Shown piece by piece: positions 1 to 5,360 of a stretch of 7,427 nt of DNA. Position numbers and translations under genes: made by a program. Origin of the DNA: Bacteroidales bacterium (GTDB lineage Bacteria > Bacteroidota > Bacteroidia > Bacteroidales > Dysgonomonadaceae); contig JAAYTC010000197.1 in assembly GCA_012518155.1 (NCBI GenBank), forward strand, positions 1 to 7,427, given 5' to 3'. Every line of letters starts with the position of its first letter. The first letter of the stretch is position 1. Under the pieces are notes generated by a model. The model had not been told where the DNA came from and ran no database searches. It worked only from the letters and a program-made list of their open reading frames with translations.

Positions 1-1
1 C

Positions 2-133
2 AAGATATCCTGCCTCGAGGAGATCGCCTGGAATAACGGTTGGATCACGGCAGATAAACTAGCTGAAATTGCCGAGCCCATGAAAAAGAACAGCTACGGG
101 CAATACTTGCTAAATTTAATCAAGATTGAATAA
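2..133 (+). CDS. rfbA: Glucose-1-phosphate thymidylyltransferase (RmlA/RfbA), 3' end only
   Basis: This is the C-terminal 43 residues of a gene that enters from the left edge, reading KISCLEEIAW at the start and ending NLIKIE before a TAA. The pattern of CLEEIAW, then a short GWI segment, then EPMKKNSYGQYLL is the characteristic C-terminus of RmlA, which makes dTDP-glucose from glucose-1-phosphate and dTTP in the cytoplasm. The catalytic and nucleotide-binding N-terminal part lies outside the window, so activity cannot be judged. The gene is followed after 49 bp by rfbB on the same strand with no terminator-like hairpin between them, so the two are probably co-transcribed. Finding rfbB directly after rfbA means rfbC and rfbD, if present, lie further left or elsewhere. 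The family call is firm from the tail motif; allelic or subfamily detail is not available. Confidence 0.9.
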   Translation, partial: KISCLEEIAWNNGWITADKLAEIAEPMKKNSYGQYLLNLIKIE

Positions 134-182
134 TTGATAAAAACCAACTGAAAAACAGACAAAACAATAAATAAGCAACAAT

Positions 183-1280
183 ATGAGTAAGGGAGCATTT
201 CAGAGAAATATATTGATAACAGGTGGCGCCGGATTCATTGGCTCGCACGTGGTGCGACTGTTCGTTAACAACTACCCCGAGTACCGGATCATCAACCTTG
301 ATAAACTCACCTACGCGGGCAACTTGCAAAACTTGACTGACATCGAGGATAAACCCAATTACACCTTCGCGAGGGGCGATATCCGCGACGCCGAAATGCT
401 GGCAGCGCTGTTCCGCGACTACTCGATCGACAGCGTGATCCACCTCGCCGCGGAGAGCCACGTCGACCGGAGCATTAAAGATCCCTTTACTTTCGCCGAG
501 ACCAACGTGATGGGTACCCTGGCTCTCCTCGAAACCGCTCGACGGTCGTGGCTCCCCTCCCCTGGTGGTGAGATCCGTGACGAGGCAGCACCTGCCCCCC
601 TCTTCTATCATGTGTCAACCGACGAAGTGTATGGCGAGCTGGGGTTCGACAATACTCTCTTTACCGAAGAAACCCGCTACGATCCACACAGTCCCTACTC
701 CGCCTCAAAAGCGGCGTCAGACCATTTCGTGCGGGCCTATCACGACACCTACGGACTTCCGGTGGTTATCTCTAACTGCTCCAACAACTACGGCCCCTAC
801 CAGTTCCCTGAAAAGCTCATCCCGCTTTTTATCAACAACATCCGGAACAAGAAGCCCCTCCCCGTGTATGGCAAAGGCGAGAACGTGCGCGATTGGCTCT
901 ACGTGGAAGACCATGCCCGCGCGATCGACCTCGTGTTCCACCGGGGCAAAGTGAGCGAAACCTACAACATCGGCGGCTTCAACGAGTGGAAAAACATCGA
1001 TCTGATTAAAACCATGATCAAGGTGGCCGACCGTATATTGGGTAACCCCGAAGGCACGTCGCTGGAGCTCATTACCTACGTGACCGACCGCGCGGGGCAC
1101 GACCTCCGCTACGCCATCGATGCCACCAAAATCCAGAAAGAACTGGGCTGGGAACCCTCGCTCCAGTTCGAGGAGGGCATCGAGAAAACCATCCGTTGGT
1201 ACCTCGATAATCTCGAGTGGCTGGCCAACGTAACCAGCGGCGACTACCTCCACTATTACGAGCAAATGTACGGGGAGTAG
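183..1280 (+). CDS. rfbB: dTDP-glucose 4,6-dehydratase (RmlB/RfbB)
   Basis: A complete 365-residue short-chain dehydrogenase/reductase of the extended class, the normal length for RmlB. It converts dTDP-glucose to dTDP-4-keto-6-deoxyglucose using bound NAD, the second step toward dTDP-rhamnose and related deoxysugars. Visible hallmarks: the NAD-binding glycine motif at residues 13-20 (TGGAGFIG), the catalytic Thr146-Asp147-Glu148 triad within HVSTDEVYGE, the Tyr172-x3-Lys176 pair in YSASK, and the RmlB substrate signature NNYGPYQFPEKLIPL around residues 201-215. An insertion at about residues 120-140 precedes the TDE motif, as in other Bacteroidota RmlB proteins. The ATG at 183 is chosen because it gives the expected short N-terminus before the glycine motif. 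The leader is A-rich without a Shine-Dalgarno sequence, usual for this phylum. The gene ends with two consecutive TAG codons and appears to be the last gene of its operon. Confidence 0.97.
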   Translation: MSKGAFQRNILITGGAGFIGSHVVRLFVNNYPEYRIINLDKLTYAGNLQNLTDIEDKPNYTFARGDIRDAEMLAALFRDYSIDSVIHLAAESHVDRSIKDPFTFAETNVMGTLALLETARRSWLPSPGGEIRDEAAPAPLFYHVSTDEVYGELGFDNTLFTEETRYDPHSPYSASKAASDHFVRAYHDTYGLPVVISNCSNNYGPYQFPEKLIPLFINNIRNKKPLPVYGKGENVRDWLYVEDHARAIDLVFHRGKVSETYNIGGFNEWKNIDLIKTMIKVADRILGNPEGTSLELITYVTDRAGHDLRYAIDATKIQKELGWEPSLQFEEGIEKTIRWYLDNLEWLANVTSGDYLHYYEQMYGE

Positions 1281-1490
1281 TAGGATTCAGCATCCCCCCT
1301 TCTTATCGGTATAGGCATTAGTGAAGGTTTGTTCGAGTCGTTTTTAACACGGCTCGCCGATCACTGGTAAAATCAAGTGAAAACAGGCAAACCGCACGTA
1401 CGCGTGGGAAAACAATTCATAAGTAAAACGGTACTGAAAAATAAAATATCTTGAAAAAAGGGCGTGAATTTCGTAAAATCATCTTATATT

Positions 1491-1502
1491 CGCGTATACG
1501 CG
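1491..1502. repeat. Perfect 12-bp palindrome, candidate operator
   Basis: CGCGTATACGCG reads identically on both strands. It overlaps the right end of the only near-consensus -7 element in this gap (TATATTCG, 1485-1492), the position expected of a repressor site. Its right half is part of the octamer TACGCGTG, which also occurs at 1399-1406. The palindrome is seen directly; an operator role is inference, and the promoter it would control lacks an obvious -33 box. Confidence 0.4.
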
Positions 1503-1519
1503 TGTAACTCTGTAAAAGA

Positions 1520-1596
1520 GGAACCTTTGGAAAATTCATTCGTAGTATCTTCCCCAAAATAATCACGGCAAGAAACAAGGGGAACGATTTTGGAAA
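1520..1596 (+). repeat. Imperfect direct repeat in the leader of the small gene
   Basis: Two copies of GGAAC followed by TTTGGAAA lie at 1520-1533 (spacer C) and 1581-1596 (spacer GAT), starting 61 bp apart. All 13 defined bases are identical, with a 2-nt difference in spacer length. They lie between the palindrome and the start codon at 1631. No function can be assigned from the sequence. Confidence 0.35.
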
Positions 1597-1619
1597 GTTT
1601 ATATTCACTTAAAAGAACT

Positions 1620-1627
1620 GAGGAGGG
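1620..1627 (+). promoter_or_regulatory. Strong Shine-Dalgarno-like site for the small gene
   Basis: GAGGAGGG sits three bases before the ATG at 1631, with the AGGAGG core ending 4 bases upstream of it. The other complete genes in this window have A/T-rich leaders without such a site, as is normal for Bacteroidota, which makes this one stand out. It supports the start at 1631. The spacing is slightly short for a classical site. Confidence 0.5.
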
Positions 1628-1630
1628 AGT

Positions 1631-1828
1631 ATGTTTAAATTACTCAAGTATTTGTTGTTTTCGGGTAATAAGGCTGCCTACCGCTCTATCGCCCGCGAAT
1701 TTCAGACCAATTCATTTCGCGTGTACCGCCTAGCACATGGAAAAAGAGCAAAAAGCAACAAAGATTACAAGATACTTAGAAGCTTGGAGCGGGAAGAAAT
1801 TATTGAAGGCGTCTTACGTATGAATTAG
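1631..1828 (+). CDS. Small basic protein with probable helix-turn-helix, function unknown
   Basis: A 65-residue protein that I do not recognise as a named family. It starts with a hydrophobic stretch (residues 4-10, LLKYLLF), followed by a segment that fits a helix-turn-helix: a first helix around residues 15-24 (AAYRSIAREF), a turn at QTN, and a putative recognition helix around 28-36 (FRVYRLAHG). A very basic stretch KRAKSNKDYK follows, and then a C-terminal helix around 48-61. No catalytic motif or signal peptide is seen. The strong ribosome-binding site and the stop codon just before the convergent hairpin support it as a real gene. It lies between the dTDP-sugar genes and the convergent wzc/wza operon, so a role as a local DNA-binding regulator is plausible but is inference. 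It could instead be a nucleoid-type or RNA-binding protein. Confidence 0.65.
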   Translation: MFKLLKYLLFSGNKAAYRSIAREFQTNSFRVYRLAHGKRAKSNKDYKILRSLEREEIIEGVLRMN

Positions 1829-1830
1829 CG

Positions 1831-1860
1831 GGGCAGCCCGGGCTATAAGGGCAGCCCGGG
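1831..1860. terminator. GC-rich hairpin between convergent genes, possible bidirectional terminator
   Basis: The 36-bp gap between the stop codons at 1828 (plus) and 1865 (minus) holds two identical 12-mers, GGGCAGCCCGGG, at 1831-1842 and 1849-1860. Because the unit is nearly self-complementary, they also give a perfect 8-bp stem, CCCGGGCT (1837-1844) with AGCCCGGG (1853-1860), around an 8-nt loop. The location between converging transcription units is right for a shared terminator. Neither strand has a T-run after the stem, so it is not a canonical intrinsic terminator; it may block or roadblock both transcripts or protect their 3' ends. Confidence 0.5.
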
Positions 1861-1864
1861 GTTA

Positions 1865-4228
1865 TTAGTATTGTTTCTTCCCCCTCTTGTGGCCGTAGCC
1901 ATACCCGTAACCATAGCCATACCCGTAACCATAGCCGCGGTGAAAGTCATTCACACCGTTCACTACCAGCATCATGTTCTTCAGTTTATTCTCTTCCATC
2001 AAGCTGTTAGCAAACCGGAGATTACCCTTGCTTGAATAGTCTGCCCGGCACACGTACACCGTGGCATCGGTCACCCTGCTCAACACCAGCGTATCGGTCA
2101 CCTGTGCCGACGGGGCCGAGTCGATAAAAATATAATCAAACTCATCCTTCAGTTTATCGATCGCTTTATCCAGCGTGTCTCTCGAAAGCAACTCGGCAGG
2201 ATTGGGCGGAATAGCACCGGCCGGCAACGCGTAAAGGTTCGGGTGCACGCCCGAGGGGACAATCAGCTCGTCGATATCCTTCTCGAATCCCGAGAGGTAA
2301 CTGGTAACCCCATCCTTCGCCTCCAGCCCCAGGTATTCGCGTAACCTCGGAATCCGCAAGTCGAGTCCCAGCAGCAATACTTTTTTATCCAGTAAGGCAG
2401 TAGAGATTGCCATGTTGATCGCCATGAAGGTCTTCCCTTCGCCCGACACGGTAGAGGTAAACACCACCACCTTGTTTTCCGATCCCAGCGCGAGCAATAA
2501 GTTGGTACGCGCCATCCGGAATGCCTCATCAATCGGCCGGGTCTCATCCTCCATCACCGCGATGTTATCCTCTTCATCGTGAATCGGGATCTCGCCAAGC
2601 ACCGGCACCTTCGTGATGCGGTCCACGTCGGCCCGTGTACGAATCCTGTATTGCAAGATATCCATCAGGTAGATAATCCCCGCGGGAATCAACACCCCCA
2701 GCATAAGCGCTGCCAGCAATAGGATCATGGTCCGCGGCGACACCTTGCTTTCGAGGATTGCCTCATCCAGCACCTTCGCGCTATTCGCGGTAGCCGCCAG
2801 TTGCAGCGCGTTCTCCTCCCGTTTCTGCAACAACATCAGGAAAAGGCTTGCCTTGATTTGCTGTTCCCGCGAAAGCTCCATGAACTCCCGCTCTTGTGTA
2901 GGCATACTCCCGATTCGTCCCCCGTAAATATTCGTCTGGTTACGCGCGTCGCGACGCTGAATATTCAGTCCCTGCTGCACGCTTTGGATCGATGAATTGA
3001 TATTCTGCCGTAGACCGCTAATTTGTTCGTCCAGCCGTATCATCGCCGGGTTATCGTCCGTCATGCTCTGCGACAGCCGCTCTCGTTCCAGCACCAGCCG
3101 GTTATACTCGCTGGTGGTAGCCGCCAAAGTGGGATCTTCCAATCCCACGTTCGTCGGTATTGTTTTATTTTCGTTCGTCGGGTCGTTGATATACTCGTCC
3201 AGCGAGCTCACCACGTTCAGCTGCGTCTCCACCTGCACCAGTTGCTGCTCGTACTGGCTTCCCATCTGCATGCTCCGTTGCAAGTCCACCTGCAAGTCGG
3301 TCAACCCTTGGCTTCTTTTGTAATCCTCCACGTCGCGTTCCGCCTCGCTCAGTTCCTCGTTAATAATCAAGATCCGCTCGTTAATAAACGCCTGCGTGTT
3401 AAACGCCTCCATCTTGTTATCCTCGATGGTTTCGTTATTATACACCTCCACCAGCATGTTCAGGAAATCCTTTCCCTTCTCGGGGTACGGCGTGTTGATA
3501 GAAAGATCCAGCACCGAAGCCTGTCTCGAAGCCTGCTGGACCGAAAGGCTGTTCCGGTATTGCCTGATCACCGCATCGGGATATTGAATCACCACGTTCA
3601 GCTCCCTTCCGTTGCCTTCAACACCCGGCCTACGCGTGAAGCTGATATCGCCGTACGGCGTGTGAATTTGCGCGGGGAGCACGTTAAAAACCGTGTCCAC
3701 CTCCATCTCGTCGAATATACCCGACACGCTCACCGTTCCCGCGTCGTGGTCCATCTTCATGGCAAACTCGATATTTTGTGTAAGGCTATCCAGCTTGCTT
3801 TGCACCATACTCACTATTATGGGGCTCTGTTTGTAGAGATCCGTGCTTTTGATTCTTCCTTCCACGATATACGAAGTATGCAAGTTCAGTCGATTAATCA
3901 CGTTTCGGATCATAGAACGGCTCTGCAACACGAATATTTCATTCTCGAGGTTCGTCACTGTGCCCATTCCAGTAAGCGACATCATGTCTAAGCCCCCCAG
4001 ACCCGGCTCGAAACGTTGGTTCCTGGCCTCTTTCAGGATGATGCTCGACGACACGTTATACACCGGCGTGGTGTACCGGAGGTATAAAAAAACGATCACC
4101 AACGCGATGGCGATCCCTACCACGAACCATTTCCAGTAACGCACGAACCGGAGCAAGATCTCCATGATCGAGATCGTCTCCTCGTTAGAGGCATTTTCTG
4201 GCAATTTCACAGAGTTTATGTCGGTCAT
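1865..4228 (-). CDS. wzc: Wzc-type polysaccharide co-polymerase and BY-tyrosine kinase
   Basis: A complete 787-residue inner-membrane protein that sets chain length and controls export of a surface polysaccharide. Order of parts: N-terminal Wzz domain with a first membrane helix at about 33-51; a long periplasmic region with coiled-coil stretches around 286-340 and 371-430; a conserved segment around 443-474 preceding the second membrane helix (about 500-522); then a cytoplasmic kinase. The kinase has the oligomerisation motif ExxRxxR (E568, R571, R574), Walker A STVSGEGKT at 592-600 with Lys599, Walker A' at 618-625 ending D623-L-R625, and Walker B ending Asp703. Walker A' has Gly621 where the general consensus has the first Asp; I recall this as common in Bacteroidota. 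Seven tyrosines alternate with glycine at 766-778, and an eighth is the last residue; this is the expected autophosphorylation tail. The gene starts 67 bp after wza, probably in one operon. Confidence 0.95.
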   Translation of the reverse strand: MTDINSVKLPENASNEETISIMEILLRFVRYWKWFVVGIAIALVIVFLYLRYTTPVYNVSSSIILKEARNQRFEPGLGGLDMMSLTGMGTVTNLENEIFVLQSRSMIRNVINRLNLHTSYIVEGRIKSTDLYKQSPIIVSMVQSKLDSLTQNIEFAMKMDHDAGTVSVSGIFDEMEVDTVFNVLPAQIHTPYGDISFTRRPGVEGNGRELNVVIQYPDAVIRQYRNSLSVQQASRQASVLDLSINTPYPEKGKDFLNMLVEVYNNETIEDNKMEAFNTQAFINERILIINEELSEAERDVEDYKRSQGLTDLQVDLQRSMQMGSQYEQQLVQVETQLNVVSSLDEYINDPTNENKTIPTNVGLEDPTLAATTSEYNRLVLERERLSQSMTDDNPAMIRLDEQISGLRQNINSSIQSVQQGLNIQRRDARNQTNIYGGRIGSMPTQEREFMELSREQQIKASLFLMLLQKREENALQLAATANSAKVLDEAILESKVSPRTMILLLAALMLGVLIPAGIIYLMDILQYRIRTRADVDRITKVPVLGEIPIHDEEDNIAVMEDETRPIDEAFRMARTNLLLALGSENKVVVFTSTVSGEGKTFMAINMAISTALLDKKVLLLGLDLRIPRLREYLGLEAKDGVTSYLSGFEKDIDELIVPSGVHPNLYALPAGAIPPNPAELLSRDTLDKAIDKLKDEFDYIFIDSAPSAQVTDTLVLSRVTDATVYVCRADYSSKGNLRFANSLMEENKLKNMMLVVNGVNDFHRGYGYGYGYGYGYGYGHKRGKKQY
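1897..1932 (-). repeat. 18-bp tandem repeat encoding the Wzc Tyr-Gly tail
   Basis: Two perfect 18-bp units lie head to tail at 1897-1914 and 1915-1932, with partial matches on either side. On the coding strand each unit is six codons giving Tyr-Gly three times, with the alternation TAT, TAC, TAT kept between units. Gain or loss of one unit would stay in frame and change the number of tail tyrosines by three. The exact identity at synonymous positions suggests recent duplication. Confidence 0.85.
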
Positions 4229-4295
4229 TCTTGTTTATCTTATCAATTGAAATTACTACCTATCGGTACTTCTTATCTCGTTTATGTACTTCGTT

Positions 4296-5090
4296 TTATC
4301 TTAAAATATTTACAAGGAGCGTGGCCACTGATATCATGATCGACGTGGCCGAGAGCCATATATTTGTGGCACTTCCGATTTCGGAGTTCTTGGCTTTCGT
4401 TTTATTAGGTTCCACGTACACCACGTCGTTTTGCTGCAGGTAATAGTAGGGCGAGTAGATAATATTCCTGTCGTTAAGGTTCATCAAAATCACTCGTTGG
4501 TTCCCTTGGGCATCCTCCCGTATAATCTTCACGTTATCGCGTTGTCCCCAGATTGTCATATCGCCCGCCATTGCCAGTGCTTCAAAAATATTCACCTTCT
4601 CGTTACTAATTGTAAACGTGTTAGGCCGAGCCACCTCACCCAGCACCGATATCTTGTAATTCACGAAATTCACCGTCACCACCGGCGGCTCTTTAAGGTA
4701 CTTGCTCAAGAGGCCCGTCACCTTCTCCTCCGCCTCCCGTTTGGTGAGGTTGCTTAATGTAATAAAACCCACGACGGGGAAATTAATCTGCCCGTTATTG
4801 TCCACGAGGTAAGCTTGAAGTTGCGGTTGGGAATAGGTGCTCAAACCCGTGGTCATGCTTGGCACGGTAAGGTTAAAAGGTTTCACTGCTTCCGGATCCG
4901 TTGCCGATACCGTGATGGTAAGCAGATCTTTAGGAAGTATTCGCGCATCGTACAGGGTGGTCGATTGAACGTGTTCATCTACATCTTCCTCCCCGGCTCC
5001 TTGAATGTAAGCCACGTTTTTCGAGGCCGTACATCCTGCAAGCCATAGTGTTATCAATATCATTGAAACAAGGTAGAGCTCTCTCTTCAT
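4296..5090 (-). CDS. wza: Wza-type polysaccharide export lipoprotein
   Basis: A complete 264-residue outer-membrane lipoprotein that forms the exit channel for the polysaccharide handled by Wzc. The N-terminus is a lipoprotein signal with lipobox LAGC at 17-20 (lipidated Cys20). Residues about 45-140 form the polysaccharide export (Poly_export) domain, including DLLTITVSATDPEAV and the NGQINFPVVGFITLSNLTKREAEE segment. A soluble ligand-binding beta-grasp (SLBB) domain follows from about 146 (ISVLGEVARPNTFT). The C-terminus has a hydrophobic helix at about 243-262. At 264 residues it is much shorter than the roughly 380-residue E. coli Wza and has room for only one SLBB domain, as is usual in Bacteroidota. 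The ATG at 5090 places the signal peptide correctly. It is first in the operon with wzc, about 75 nt downstream of the predicted transcription start. The 67-bp gap to wzc holds no clear terminator. Confidence 0.95.
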   Translation of the reverse strand: MKRELYLVSMILITLWLAGCTASKNVAYIQGAGEEDVDEHVQSTTLYDARILPKDLLTITVSATDPEAVKPFNLTVPSMTTGLSTYSQPQLQAYLVDNNGQINFPVVGFITLSNLTKREAEEKVTGLLSKYLKEPPVVTVNFVNYKISVLGEVARPNTFTISNEKVNIFEALAMAGDMTIWGQRDNVKIIREDAQGNQRVILMNLNDRNIIYSPYYYLQQNDVVYVEPNKTKAKNSEIGSATNIWLSATSIMISVATLLVNILR

Positions 5091-5149
5091 AAAAATTAAG
5101 TTTCCGGTTTTATTAATAGCATTTCTGGCTCGGAGATATCAAAAACTAG

Positions 5150-5205
5150 GCCAAGCCACGTTTAGTTTCCACAAAAGTAGCACTTTTCGCCCAAAAGCCA
5201 AGCCA
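5150..5205. repeat. 9-bp direct repeat GCCAAGCCA bracketing the wza promoter
   Basis: Exact copies lie at 5150-5158 and 5197-5205, 47 bp apart. The right-hand copy overlaps the TTG of the -33 box, and the left-hand copy falls just inside the predicted transcript. This is the arrangement of a paired regulator site around a promoter, but no regulator is known and chance cannot be excluded. Confidence 0.4.
5172..5201 (-). promoter_or_regulatory. Bacteroidota-type promoter for wza-wzc
   Basis: Read on the minus strand, TACTTTTG (5179-5172) matches the -7 consensus TAnnTTTG exactly. A TTG (5201-5199) lies 19 nt upstream, the spacing of the -33 element described for the Bacteroides primary sigma factor. 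Transcription would begin near 5165, leaving a leader of about 75 nt before wza. The site lies just downstream of the terminator of the preceding operon, so wza-wzc has its own promoter. Confidence 0.75.
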
Positions 5206-5209
5206 TTCG

Positions 5210-5246
5210 GTAGAAAAAACCAGCTTTTCTACTTTTTTGTAGAAAA
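5210..5246. repeat. Three alternating 8-bp arms able to form exclusive hairpins
   Basis: GTAGAAAA (5210-5217), TTTTCTAC (5225-5232) and GTAGAAAA (5239-5246) follow each other with spacers of 7 and 6 nt. The middle arm can pair perfectly with either outer arm but not both. On the plus strand the first pairing is followed at once by six T (5233-5238), like a weak AT-rich intrinsic terminator. On the minus strand the cluster lies directly after the strong terminator and ends 9 bp upstream of the wza -33 TTG. It may be a second terminator stage or a repeated operator for the promoter. Confidence 0.6.
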
Positions 5247-5298
5247 AATGCCTCACGCGGCACGAGCAGGTCTCAACCCTGCCCACCGCGTAAGGCAT
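5243..5298 (-). terminator. Strong intrinsic terminator of the glycosidase/beta-helix operon
   Basis: Read on the minus strand, a 13-bp stem with a single G-T pair is formed by 5298-5286 and 5260-5248. An inner 5-bp stem (5282-5278 with 5270-5266) lies within the loop, and the structure is followed by a run of T ending at 5243. It sits 62 bp after the stop codon of the beta-helix lipoprotein gene and separates that operon from the wza promoter. Confidence 0.85.
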
Positions 5299-5360
5299 CT
5301 GAAAATTAGAATTATTTAAACCCTAGTTATAATACGTGCGGCTGTTAACCGTGCTATTCT

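Larger units (their letters stand above)
1281..1630 (+). other. 350-bp AT-rich intergenic region upstream of the small HTH-like gene
   Basis: No convincing gene is present. A 7-bp stem with one G-T pair (1334-1340 with 1350-1356, 9-nt loop containing five T) sits about 55 bp after rfbB, but no T-run follows on either strand, so it is at best a weak 3' end for the rfb transcript. A 5-bp stem (1361-1365 with 1376-1380) follows it. Further right are an octamer TACGCGTG at 1399-1406 and again at 1497-1504, a perfect 12-bp palindrome at 1491-1502, a near-consensus -7 element (TATATTCG, 1485-1492; consensus TAnnTTTG) with no clear -33 partner, an imperfect direct repeat at 1520-1596, and a 6-bp inverted repeat TTCCCC (1550-1555)/GGGGAA (1579-1584). 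The density of small repeats suggests a regulatory leader for the next gene rather than spacer. Confidence 0.6.

Noticed and set aside
120..611. Minus-strand open frame opposite the start of rfbB
   Set aside because: It overlaps the conserved rfbB coding region and the rfbA-rfbB junction and has no recognisable domain.
1334..1356. Possible intrinsic terminator after rfbB
   Set aside because: The 7-bp stem includes a G-T pair and is not followed by a T-run on either strand; the only T-run is inside the loop.
1485..1492. Promoter call for the small gene at TATATTCG
   Set aside because: It matches the -7 consensus except for one base, but no TTG-type -33 element lies at about 19 nt upstream, so it was not listed as a promoter.
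1417..1608. Minus-strand open frame of 63 codons in the intergenic region
   Set aside because: It has no ribosome-binding site or family resemblance, and its composition reflects AT-rich non-coding DNA; the opposite strand carries the leader of the small gene.
3023..3991. Plus-strand open frame (322 codons) opposite wzc
   Set aside because: It lies wholly within wzc on the other strand, and its His/Arg/Leu-rich translation has no family motif.
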